A stretch of DNA of 64,000 nucleotides, taken from NCBI GenBank assembly GCA_934119965.1, contig CAKOTA010000003.1:44771-108770 (forward strand), in the 5' to 3' direction. The notes beneath the pieces were generated by a model. The model made no database searches. It was not told the DNA's origin and saw only the letters and a program-made list of their open reading frames with translations. Shown here piece by piece: positions 45,109 to 53,714 of this stretch. Source of the stretch: an uncultured Bacilli bacterium. Lineage in GTDB: Bacteria; Bacillota_I; Bacilli_A; RF39; UBA660. How positions within the stretch are numbered: the first letter of the stretch is position 1; every line of letters starts with the position of its first letter. Made by a program: the position numbers and the translations under genes.

Positions 45109-45678
45109 ATGAATTTAATTCCTAGTGTGCTTGAAAAAAGTAGTAGTGGTGAAAGAGTTTATGATATATATTCTAGACTTTTAAAAGATAGAATTATCCT
45201 TATTAGTGATGAAATTACTGATAATAATGCAAATATAGTGGTTGCTGAATTATTATATTTAGATTCCTTAAATCATAATGACATAAGTATCTACATTAAT
45301 TCACCAGGTGGTAGTGTTACTGCCGGTATGGGAATATATGATACTATGAATTTTATAAAATCTGATGTTTCTACTATTTGTGTTGGAATGGCTGCAAGTA
45401 TGGCTGCATTTTTACTTAGTTGTGGTACTAAGGGCAAAAGATATGCTCTTCCTAATAGTGAAATAATGATTCATCAACCTTTAGGTGGTGCTCAAGGACA
45501 AGCTACAGAGATTAAAATAGCTGCTGAAAGAATTTTAAAATTAAGAGATAAGTTAAATAAGTATCTATCCGAAAATACTGGTAAAGATTTAAAAACTATT
45601 GAAAAAGATACAGATAGGGATAATTTTATGAGTGCTGAAGAGGCACTAAAATATGGAATAATTGATAAAGTTTTGTAA
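45109..45678 (+). CDS. clpP: ATP-dependent Clp protease proteolytic subunit
   Basis: 189 residues, normal length. Serine protease triad Ser in GMAASMAAFLL, His in MIHQPLGGAQGQA and Asp in DTDRDNFMSAEEA. The N-terminal axial loop region (SSSGERVYDIYSRLLKDRI) is normal. The ATG follows GAGAGGATG. It is divergent from the nucleoside kinase gene and convergent with a pseudopilin. The Clp ATPase is elsewhere. Confidence 0.97.
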   Translation: MNLIPSVLEKSSSGERVYDIYSRLLKDRIILISDEITDNNANIVVAELLYLDSLNHNDISIYINSPGGSVTAGMGIYDTMNFIKSDVSTICVGMAASMAAFLLSCGTKGKRYALPNSEIMIHQPLGGAQGQATEIKIAAERILKLRDKLNKYLSENTGKDLKTIEKDTDRDNFMSAEEALKYGIIDKVL

Positions 45679-45681
45679 AAA

Positions 45682-45712
45682 AAAAATTAATCAAATAATG
45701 ATTAATTTTTTA
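45682..45712. terminator. Bidirectional terminator after clpP
   Basis: Arms AAAATTAATCA and TGATTAATTTT with loop AATAA, with A- and T-runs on both sides. Confidence 0.75.
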
Positions 45713-48097
45713 TTTGTAATAACATCTTGATTTATCTTTAGTAGGCTCTTTACCATCACCTAGTGTTCCTCCATTAGGACATGTGTATCTTTTACATTTT
45801 TTTGTTTCTGTCCATGTATGAGTCTTTGTTGGAGAATCATCTCCACACCATCCGTCTGCTGATTCTCCTTCACATCGTCTACTACCACCTATCATTGAAT
45901 ATCCACTAGGGCAAGTATATTTACAAGATTGTCCACCTCTGCCATCAGTATTATCCCAACAATCTGTTGTTTTAGTACATGTTTCAGAATAACTTTCAGT
46001 ACAATCATATTCTTCTACTGCTGCAGCATAACTATGAATAACAACAAAGGAAGTATTTGATATTTTTCCATTATTGCCAGTTGCAGTACAATTTACTGTG
46101 TATCTACCTTTATTATTTTTTTCTTTAGTATTATTTGGAGTACAGCTAATTTTACCACTTGTTGGTCCATATTCTACAGTTATATTATTCTTTAAATCAT
46201 AATTTTCTACACTAACTAATGGATTACTTTTAGATTTGATTTTTGGTGTAGTATTATCTATTTTTACTGTTTCCGTTTTTGTTGTTGAATTACCTAATTT
46301 ATCTTTAACACTAACACTTATTTTATGTTCACCTGTTGTATTCAAACTTAACTCATATACATAAGTTTTTCCTTCATTCTCTGTTCCTTTGTATTCTAAG
46401 TTTTCTATATCATAAAATTTTGGTTCATTAACATAGCATGCACTATAATAATCGCCCCTTCCTGCTTCCGCAGTCATAATCTTATAGGCATCTCTTTTCA
46501 AATATTTATAATTATTAGAATTTTTTGCACATGCCGTACCATAATAATTGTCCTTATCGGTAATATCCTCAATAGTTGTACCTATTCCAGAATATGTAAA
46601 ATACATTTTCCCACAAGCTTTTTGTTGTTTAGTATCTTTATCTATACAATAAACATCTCGTGTAGATAAATTAGCTGGATTCAATTTAGTTATTTCTAAT
46701 GGCGCTTTTATTCTTAACGAATCTATGTCTACTCCTACTCCGCCATCTTCTGCTACTCCATTGTTAAGATATTGATCTGTTACTTTTATTTCTACTTTTA
46801 CTTGATCACTTTTATACCAATCTGTATATTTTGCTTCTGTTATCTTTTCTCCTTCTATTACTTTTATTTCTACTCTTGGTTCTAAACTATCTATTTTTCC
46901 TATTTCACATAAATTTTCACAATCTACACAACAGTCAACTCCATCTAAATTAAAGTTTTTGTTTATATTCCCTAATCTATCTCTTACTTTAAGATTTATT
47001 TTTCCTGAACTTTTTAATTCTACACTATTTGTCTTATTCCATATTTTGTATTTGTCTTCAAATCCATTATTCATATATGGTCTTATTGCTAATCCTATTC
47101 CTGCATCTGTTGCTGTAATCTTTAGGGTTTTCGATTTTGTCCAACTATTTGCTTCTGTTGTTGTTGCTTTTACAACTGGTCCCTCTGTGTCTATTCCATC
47201 TACTATTATTGAATCAGATACTATTTCAGTTTCTCCTTTTTTTACTGAAGCTTTTACTGTTGTTTTTTCTTTTATTTCTAATTCTACTTCTTTTTCTTTT
47301 GTTGTTATTACTTCTCCATTTTTTATATATTCTTTTGTATATTCGTCACTTACTTCTGGATATATTATTTTCAATACTTTTGTTATTGCATATGTTGTTG
47401 TTGATATTTTAAATTTTGGTACTTCTATTTCTTTGGTTTTTATTTTTATTTCTTTTGTTATTGTATTGTTTTTATTTTCTGATCCATTTGTTGATTTTAC
47501 TATTATTGTATATTCTTTATTTGATTCTAATTTATTTATCGAAATTATCTCTCTTACTGATTTTATTCCATTTTTTTCTTTTGTTTCACATCTATCTTCT
47601 TCTTTTATACAATATTCATATTCTTTTATTCCTGATTCTTCATCTTCTGTTTTTATCATTATTTTTGCTTTATCGTTAGTTACCTCTAATACTTTTAATG
47701 ATAGTGTTGGTGGTGCATTATCTATTTTTTCACATTCACCTTCTGTTACTTTTATATTACTTTTTGTTCCATTTGCGCAATATTTTCCATCTGTTACATT
47801 TACTAACTCTATTTGTCCTTGTTCATTTCTTTTTATTACTCCACTCACAAATGGATTATTTTTTAGTTCTATTTTTTTATCTGTTGCATTTATTCCTTCT
47901 TTTGGGAAATCATTGTTTTCCATATTTTTGGTTACATATTCTTTAGATGCTTCCAATAAATTTTTGGCATTTATTTCAAATGCTTTTTTCTTTGATGTAT
48001 TTATACTGTTTGATACTATTGTTACTGTTATTATCCCTATTACTCCCAATACTACTATTGTTCCTAATAATTCTACTAATGTAAATCCTTTTTTCAT
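45710..48097 (-). CDS. Large pseudopilin-like surface protein with Ig-like and Cys-rich domains
   Basis: 795 residues. Class III signal KKGFTLVELLGTIVVLGVIG at the start. The remainder has several Ig/fibronectin-like regions (for example APPTLSLKVLEVTNDKAKI, and DGIDTEGPVVKAT), a DNYYGTACAKNS segment and a C-terminal Cys-rich tail with TCPSGYSMIGGSRRCEG and YTCPNGG. It is Lys/Glu/Thr-rich and looks like a long fibre or adhesin exported by a pilin-type path. GGAGG precedes the ATG at 48097. The plus-strand frames over it are low-complexity shadows. It is 11 bases downstream of the next pilin-like gene. Confidence 0.8.
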   Translation of the reverse strand: MKKGFTLVELLGTIVVLGVIGIITVTIVSNSINTSKKKAFEINAKNLLEASKEYVTKNMENNDFPKEGINATDKKIELKNNPFVSGVIKRNEQGQIELVNVTDGKYCANGTKSNIKVTEGECEKIDNAPPTLSLKVLEVTNDKAKIMIKTEDEESGIKEYEYCIKEEDRCETKEKNGIKSVREIISINKLESNKEYTIIVKSTNGSENKNNTITKEIKIKTKEIEVPKFKISTTTYAITKVLKIIYPEVSDEYTKEYIKNGEVITTKEKEVELEIKEKTTVKASVKKGETEIVSDSIIVDGIDTEGPVVKATTTEANSWTKSKTLKITATDAGIGLAIRPYMNNGFEDKYKIWNKTNSVELKSSGKINLKVRDRLGNINKNFNLDGVDCCVDCENLCEIGKIDSLEPRVEIKVIEGEKITEAKYTDWYKSDQVKVEIKVTDQYLNNGVAEDGGVGVDIDSLRIKAPLEITKLNPANLSTRDVYCIDKDTKQQKACGKMYFTYSGIGTTIEDITDKDNYYGTACAKNSNNYKYLKRDAYKIMTAEAGRGDYYSACYVNEPKFYDIENLEYKGTENEGKTYVYELSLNTTGEHKISVSVKDKLGNSTTKTETVKIDNTTPKIKSKSNPLVSVENYDLKNNITVEYGPTSGKISCTPNNTKEKNNKGRYTVNCTATGNNGKISNTSFVVIHSYAAAVEEYDCTESYSETCTKTTDCWDNTDGRGGQSCKYTCPSGYSMIGGSRRCEGESADGWCGDDSPTKTHTWTETKKCKRYTCPNGGTLGDGKEPTKDKSRCYYK

Positions 48098-48108
48098 ATT
48101 TACCTCCA

Positions 48109-49461
48109 TTATATTTTTATCCATAAATCAACTGGCCCATTAATTAGTTCATCAGTTGGACCATAAATTTCATTCTTTTTCCTTAATGTTCCTATTTCGC
48201 AATGTATTCCATCAGTTGTTGTTATTATAGCGTTAGAACTATTAACTCTTTTTAATCCACCAAATTCAGTATTAAAATCATTTTTAATTTTTTTGAATCC
48301 AGAAACTTCATATTCTTTAATAAAATTACTTGTTTGAGTCCATCTAATTACTTTTGAATTGTCTAATTCTGGATATTCCATTAAAAATTCGTATTCATTT
48401 AGTTTATTTAAATAATATAAAATACTTTTTTTATGAGTACTATCATATCCATTTAGACTTAGAACTTGATTTTCAGCATCCCATTTTATAGTACCACTCA
48501 TATTATTAAAATGATATATTCTCATCCATTTTTGATTATCATACTCTTTAATTGGAACATATATATTACCAATTAATTTTGTTTTTTGTTCATCAAAAGA
48601 TGATATAAAAATATTATTATTTTCATAATTATATATCGTTTTATATTCTATATTAGCAGTTGAAACAGATAAATTGTAGTCATAAACATTGGCAAGATCA
48701 CCATGATAAGAATATAAATAATCAATATTATAAGTTCTTTCTAAATCAATTATAACGCATGTTCCTGTTGTTGATTTTGTACTCAAATCACCATCAACAA
48801 TATAATTATTACTTTCTAATTCATTATTATTAGAGTCATATATTTTTACACTTTTGTTTAATGCCACATTTTCACCATTAACAATTGCTTTTATTTCCGA
48901 CCATTCGCTTACATTATCTTTCCCTAAAATACAGTCTTTTATATATCGTACTTGATTTAAATTTTTGTTCTTTTTTGATCTTTTTAAATATTTAATTTTA
49001 ATCATTGGTGTATTAGAAGTATTTTGTATATAATTTGGTTCCATAAATAGTCTACCATTAATATTATCTGAAGTATAATAATTATTTTGATTGACTTCCA
49101 ACACTAAATTTTCTTTTTTGTTATCGCTGTATATTTGAGTTTTATCGTCACTTATATATAGATATAATCTTTCGCTAGCAGGTAAATAAACTGTCGTTTT
49201 TAATGTTGCATTACTACTATTTAACTCTAGTTCATAATATCCCTTAAAAGATGTTTTATATTCTCTTAACGCATTAGTTCTTTTATAATTAAAATCTCTT
49301 ATATTAGTATCGCTGCTTGCTTGATTTAAAACTTTGTCCTTTAATTGATCTAGTACTTTTTTTCTACTACTGAACATTGACAACAAAGCAATTAACAAAA
49401 CAATAAATAAGACTAATAAACCATAAATAATTCCAGATACCGCAAAGCCCTTATTATTCAT
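48109..49461 (-). CDS. Pseudopilin-like surface protein with discoidin-like region
   Basis: 450 residues. The N-terminus MNNKGFAVSGIIYGLLVLF is a variant class III signal that lacks the usual Glu at +5. After a linker there is a region like an F5/8 type C (discoidin) domain (NVALNKSVKIYD, DGDLSTKSTTGTCVIIDLERTYNIDYLY), and a C-terminal part with WMRIYHFNN, YEFLMEYPEL and FGGLKRV, of a type shared by varied surface proteins. GGAGG precedes the ATG. It is the first gene of a two-gene operon with the 795-residue protein. Confidence 0.72.
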   Translation of the reverse strand: MNNKGFAVSGIIYGLLVLFIVLLIALLSMFSSRKKVLDQLKDKVLNQASSDTNIRDFNYKRTNALREYKTSFKGYYELELNSSNATLKTTVYLPASERLYLYISDDKTQIYSDNKKENLVLEVNQNNYYTSDNINGRLFMEPNYIQNTSNTPMIKIKYLKRSKKNKNLNQVRYIKDCILGKDNVSEWSEIKAIVNGENVALNKSVKIYDSNNNELESNNYIVDGDLSTKSTTGTCVIIDLERTYNIDYLYSYHGDLANVYDYNLSVSTANIEYKTIYNYENNNIFISSFDEQKTKLIGNIYVPIKEYDNQKWMRIYHFNNMSGTIKWDAENQVLSLNGYDSTHKKSILYYLNKLNEYEFLMEYPELDNSKVIRWTQTSNFIKEYEVSGFKKIKNDFNTEFGGLKRVNSSNAIITTTDGIHCEIGTLRKKNEIYGPTDELINGPVDLWIKI

Positions 49462-49514
49462 AACTGCCTCCTATTATACTATTAATATTTTATAATAATT
49501 TGGTCATATAGTCA

Positions 49515-49540
49515 ATAAAACACACATTAAATGTGTGTTA
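49515..49540 (-). terminator. ligA terminator
   Basis: On the minus strand AACACACATT and AATGTGTGTT form the stem, followed by TTATT. Confidence 0.65.
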
Positions 49541-51500
49541 AATAATCATCTTCACTCCATATTGGAATGTTTAATTCTTTAGCTTTATCATATTTACTTC
49601 CTGGATTTGAACCAACTATAACAACATTTGTTTTTTTTGTAACTGTATTTGTTACTTTACCACCTAGTGATTCTATTTGTTTAGAGGCCTCTTCACGAGT
49701 AAATTTTTCTAATGTTCCTGTTAAAACAAAGGTTTTATCTTTGAAGTTTATATTTTCTTCTACTTTTTCTTCTAAATAATTCATATTCATATTTACTTCT
49801 TTTAAATTATTTATTAATTCAATATTATGTGGATTATTTATATATTCATAGACACTTTGTGCGATTATATTGCCTATATCTTTTATATTGGATAGTTCTT
49901 CGATGTTAGCTTGTAATAAATTATCCATATTTTTATAGTATTTAGCTAATATTTTAGCAGTATTTTTTCCAACATGTCTTATTCCTAGAGCAAATAGTAA
50001 TTTTTCTAATGAGTTATTTTTACTATTTTCTATTTCTTGTAATAAGTTGTTTATACTTTTTTCACCAAAGCCTTCTAATTCTTGTAATTCTTTTTTATAT
50101 TTTTTTAATTTATAAAAATCAATTATGCTTCTTAAATAGCCCATATTATAAAAATCTTCTACAATGTTTTCACCAAAACCCTCAATATTCATTGTATTTC
50201 TACTAGAAAAATGAATTAATTTTTCAATGTTTCTAGCATCACATTTAGGATTTAGACAATAGTATGCTGATTCTTGTTCTTTTCTTACAACTTTCCCACC
50301 ACATATTGGGCAAATATTTGGCATTTTAATTTTCTTTTCGGTTCCATTTCTTCTTTCTTTTTTTACTTCAACTACTTCAGGTATTACATCTCCTGCTTTA
50401 TGTATTGAAATAGTGTCACCTATCATTATATCTTTTTCATTGATGTAATCTTCATTATGTAAGGTTACACTTTTAACTATTGATCCGGCTAAATGAACAG
50501 GGTTTAAGTCTGCTCTAGGTGTTACTTTACCGGTTCTTCCTACGCAAAATTCAACATCTGTTATTTTTGTTAATACTTCGACAGCAGGAAATTTATAAGC
50601 TATTGCCCATTTGGGTGTTCTAGAAGTATAACCTAATTGTTTTTGTTCTTTAAAGTCATTTACTTTTATTACAATTCCATCTATTTCATATGGTAATTTT
50701 TCTCTTTTAATAGTCCATTCATTTATATAATTAATTACTTCTTCAATGTTGTTAGCTAAAATAATGTTAGGATTTACTGTGAAACCTAGTTCTTCCATAA
50801 ATTTTAAAGAATCATAATGCGTTTTAATTTTATATTTATCAGCATCAGGTAAGTGATAAATAAATGTTGATAAGTTTCTTTTAGCAGCAATACTTGAATC
50901 TAATTGTCTAACTGATCCGGCTGCCGCATTACGTGGGTTAGCAAATAAAGAGTTATTTTCTTTTTTTCTTTCTTCGTTTAATTTTTCAAATGATTTTTTT
51001 GGCATATAGATTTCACCACGAACTTCGATATATTCTTTCATATCAATTGTAAGTGGAATATTTTTGATTGTTTCAACATTATGAGTTATATCTTCACCTA
51101 TTATTCCGTTTCCTCTTGTTGCGCCTCTAACTAATTTACCATTTTCATACACTAAAGAAACTGATAGTCCATCTATTTTTAATTCACATACATATTTTGG
51201 ATTTGGTATTTCTTTTTTTATTCTATTGTCAAATTCTATTACTTCTTCTTCATTAAAAATATCTCCTAATGACATCATAGGTATTTTATGGGTTATTTTT
51301 TTAAATTCATCTATTACTTTGCCACCTACTCTTTTTGTAGGTGAATTTTCTAGTATTTTATCAGGATATTTTTTTTCTAGTTCTTCTAATTCTCTATAGT
51401 AATCATCATATTCTTGATCTGTTATTTTAGGATTGTCTAATACATAATAATCGTGACTTGCTTCATTTAAAATCTTAACTAGTTGTTTCATTCTATCCAT
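49527..51500 (-). CDS. ligA: NAD-dependent DNA ligase
   Basis: Seals nicks during replication and repair. 657 residues. Adenylation domain with NAD-binding YYVLDNPKITDQEYDDYYREL, active Lys in ELKIDGLS; OB fold; four-Cys zinc finger (CPICGGKVV...CLNPKC); helix-hairpin-helix region (ALGIRHVGKNTAKIL); and C-terminal BRCT (KTFVLTGTLEKFTREEA). ATG 51500 has AGGTGAT; the frame is open 20 codons upstream without a site. Confidence 0.98.
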   Translation of the reverse strand: MDRMKQLVKILNEASHDYYVLDNPKITDQEYDDYYRELEELEKKYPDKILENSPTKRVGGKVIDEFKKITHKIPMMSLGDIFNEEEVIEFDNRIKKEIPNPKYVCELKIDGLSVSLVYENGKLVRGATRGNGIIGEDITHNVETIKNIPLTIDMKEYIEVRGEIYMPKKSFEKLNEERKKENNSLFANPRNAAAGSVRQLDSSIAAKRNLSTFIYHLPDADKYKIKTHYDSLKFMEELGFTVNPNIILANNIEEVINYINEWTIKREKLPYEIDGIVIKVNDFKEQKQLGYTSRTPKWAIAYKFPAVEVLTKITDVEFCVGRTGKVTPRADLNPVHLAGSIVKSVTLHNEDYINEKDIMIGDTISIHKAGDVIPEVVEVKKERRNGTEKKIKMPNICPICGGKVVRKEQESAYYCLNPKCDARNIEKLIHFSSRNTMNIEGFGENIVEDFYNMGYLRSIIDFYKLKKYKKELQELEGFGEKSINNLLQEIENSKNNSLEKLLFALGIRHVGKNTAKILAKYYKNMDNLLQANIEELSNIKDIGNIIAQSVYEYINNPHNIELINNLKEVNMNMNYLEEKVEENINFKDKTFVLTGTLEKFTREEASKQIESLGGKVTNTVTKKTNVVIVGSNPGSKYDKAKELNIPIWSEDDYLTHI

Positions 51501-51570
51501 ATATATCACCTTTATTATTATACCAAATTTATTTACTATTATAAAGTTATTTAACTCCAATAATTTATAT

Positions 51571-51596
51571 TAAAAAAACGAATTTCTTCGTTTTAT
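51571..51596 (-). terminator. Terminator of the 51593-52534 gene
   Basis: On the minus strand AAAACGAA and TTCGTTTT form the stem, followed by TTTAA. Confidence 0.7.
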
Positions 51597-52534
51597 TTAA
51601 TCTTTTCTATTGAATAGAAATAATAATTTTCATGTTCTTTATCATATTTAAATGTATATTTATATGTATCTAATTTATCAGAGTATTTTGAAATTAATTT
51701 ATCACTATCTGTTTTTTCCAATTCTTTTGAATAGTTTCCTTCAGAGATTTTACAATAATTGTATTCCGAATTTGAACAATCAATTTTTTCAATATAATTA
51801 TTTTCTTCCCCATATTTAGGTTTTCTATTATATAAATACATATTGTTATCATTTAATGATTTATGAGCCAATACATATTTAATCGTTATTTGTAAAGTAT
51901 TATCTTTTAGGTGACTTTCTATAACTTTGAACATATTCGTGTAGGTACTACCACTGCCACATCCATTTGCTGATATTCCATAGTAATTATTATCTTCAAA
52001 ATATAAACTATAACCATTTGCTATGATAGGTTTATTATTCATGCTATCTTTAGAAATGTTTTTTAATTTAATTTCTTTATCGTAGCCAAATAATTCATAA
52101 TATTTTTGATCAAACTCTTTTCCATCATATTTGTAATCCCAATCTACATTGCTCCAATCATTTGTTTTAAAAGCATCTGTTTTAGTAACAACATTGTTGG
52201 AAACTAACCCATATTTATATGAATCGGACAAATCATCATAAGTGTATTTACCAGTTTCTGGATATGCATCAGGTGTTGTATTACAAAATTGATAATTAAA
52301 AGTATCCATTAATTTGTTTACAATTTCTTCATTTACTTTTTCCTCATTATTTTCATCTGTTATTTTAGTTTGATCATTATCTTTTACTTCTGTTGGGTTA
52401 TTGTCTTTTTTGTTGCTATCATTTGTTTTACTATCTTGTTTCAAAAATAACATATAAACCAATCCTAAAATAATAATTAATAAAAGAACTATTATTATAA
52501 TTAAATACACATTTTTATTTTTTCTCTCCTCCAT
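51593..52534 (-). CDS. Membrane-anchored hypothetical surface protein
   Basis: 313 residues, not recognised. An N-terminal basic start and one helix (YLIIIIVLLLIIILGLVYML) are followed by a low-complexity Asp/Asn/Lys linker (to about 70), then a globular part rich in Tyr and Asp with three Cys. It is likely extracellular. The ribosome site is weak (GGAAT...). A TAAA microsatellite lies 89-130 bases upstream, in the likely promoter region. Confidence 0.65.
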   Translation of the reverse strand: MEERKNKNVYLIIIIVLLLIIILGLVYMLFLKQDSKTNDSNKKDNNPTEVKDNDQTKITDENNEEKVNEEIVNKLMDTFNYQFCNTTPDAYPETGKYTYDDLSDSYKYGLVSNNVVTKTDAFKTNDWSNVDWDYKYDGKEFDQKYYELFGYDKEIKLKNISKDSMNNKPIIANGYSLYFEDNNYYGISANGCGSGSTYTNMFKVIESHLKDNTLQITIKYVLAHKSLNDNNMYLYNRKPKYGEENNYIEKIDCSNSEYNYCKISEGNYSKELEKTDSDKLISKYSDKLDTYKYTFKYDKEHENYYFYSIEKIK

Positions 52535-52622
52535 AAAGCATCTAAATTCCTTTCTTCATAACTCCTTGACTAAGTAATTCTAATCTCCATATTAAACTAC
52601 TTTATCTGATTCAATAATAACA

Positions 52623-52664
<42 letters not shown>

Positions 52665-52686
52665 TTTGTCACTTTTTTACGTTTCT

Positions 52687-52722
52687 TAAAAAACTATGTA
52701 GATCATTTTTACATAGTTTTTA
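52687..52722 (-). terminator. Terminator of the SPFH gene
   Basis: Arms AAAACTATGTA and TACATAGTTTT form an 11-base-pair stem with a 9-base loop. On the minus strand it is followed by TTAAG, and T's lie within the second arm. Confidence 0.65.
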
Positions 52723-52732
52723 ATTGTATTAT

Positions 52733-53500
52733 TTATTTTTTAGTTATCTTATTGATAACTTCTTTATATTGATTTCCTTCAAATGCTCTTAACACTTCTA
52801 CTGGTAAAGCAAATATAATTGTATTTGATTGATCTGAAGATACATCATTGATTGTTGACAAGGTACGTAAATGTAATGCACCTGGTACACTAGCCATTGT
52901 TTCAGCAGCAATTGCTAAATTCTTTGAGGCTTCTACTTCACCTTTCGCTTTAGTAATAACTGCTTGTTTTTCTCTTTCAGCTTCTGCTGCTCTAGCAATT
53001 ACACGTTTCATTTCTTCTGGTAAAGCTACATCTTTTAATTCAACATTTTCAACTTTAATTCCCCATGGATCAGTAGCAGCATCTATTATTTCACAAATTT
53101 GATTTGAAAGTTTTTCTCTCTCACTTAATAACTCATCTAAAGTAACTGATCCTACTACATTTCTCATTGTAGTTTGGGCAAGTTGACTTACAGCATAATA
53201 ATAATTTTCAACAGCTAAAATAGCTTTTGATGCATCAAATATTTTATAATATATAACTGCATTTATTTTAACTGAAACATTATCCTTTGTAATGGCATCT
53301 TGTTCAGGAACATCTACTGCTTTTGTTCTTATATCAACTTTATCATACGATTGAAAAATAGGTAAAACAATATTCCAACCTGGTTCCATTATTTTACTAA
53401 ATTTACCTAATGTATATTTTATTCCTCTTTCGTATTGATTGATTTGTCTAATTGACATCAATAAAATCAAAATTATAACTGCAAATATTATTAATCCCAT
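52733..53500 (-). CDS. SPFH/band 7 (slipin-like) membrane protein
   Basis: 255 residues. One N-terminal helix (GLIIFAVIILILLMSI), then the SPFH domain with INQYERGIKYTLGKF, MEPGWNIVLPIFQ, VDVPEQDAITKDNVSVKINAVIYYKI and a long helical tail with EMKRVIARAAEAEREKQAVITKAKGE. Slipins and related proteins scaffold membrane microdomains and often pair with NfeD proteases; no nfeD is here. The family and length fit. Confidence 0.92.
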   Translation of the reverse strand: MGLIIFAVIILILLMSIRQINQYERGIKYTLGKFSKIMEPGWNIVLPIFQSYDKVDIRTKAVDVPEQDAITKDNVSVKINAVIYYKIFDASKAILAVENYYYAVSQLAQTTMRNVVGSVTLDELLSEREKLSNQICEIIDAATDPWGIKVENVELKDVALPEEMKRVIARAAEAEREKQAVITKAKGEVEASKNLAIAAETMASVPGALHLRTLSTINDVSSDQSNTIIFALPVEVLRAFEGNQYKEVINKITKK

Positions 53501-53540
53501 ATAAGCTCTCCTCTCTATAATAATTATATTACTTTTAAAG

Positions 53541-53567
53541 AAAAAATAAAAGACAATAAATTATTGT
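53541..53567 (-). terminator. Terminator of the 45-residue gene
   Basis: On the minus strand GACAATAA and TTATTGTC form the stem, followed by TTTTATTTTTT. Confidence 0.65.
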
Positions 53568-53572
53568 CCATT

Positions 53573-53710
53573 TTTATGTAATGCATTATAAGTTAACCAA
53601 AATACTGCTATTCCAGCAAAAAATACAATTAACCAAAATATTGGGTTTTCTCCATTTGTCATTATAAAGTCATGAATGCTACCAAATATATTATCAAAAA
53701 ATTCTTTCAT
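53573..53710 (-). CDS. 45-residue membrane peptide downstream of pcrA
   Basis: The frame starts MKEFFDNIFGSIHDFIMTNG, then has one hydrophobic helix around PIFWLIVFFAGIAVFWLTY. The ATG has AAAGGTG at good spacing and a terminator follows the stop. It starts four bases after the pcrA stop on the same strand, so it is probably co-transcribed with it. No family is known to me. Confidence 0.5.
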
Positions 53711-53714
53711 ATTT

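Noticed and set aside
46959..48143. A 394-codon plus-strand open frame over the 795-residue pseudopilin, and several shorter Leu-rich ones
   Set aside because: They are antisense to Lys/Glu/Thr-rich coding DNA, are almost only Phe/Ile/Ser/Leu, and have no ribosome site. Low-complexity shadows.
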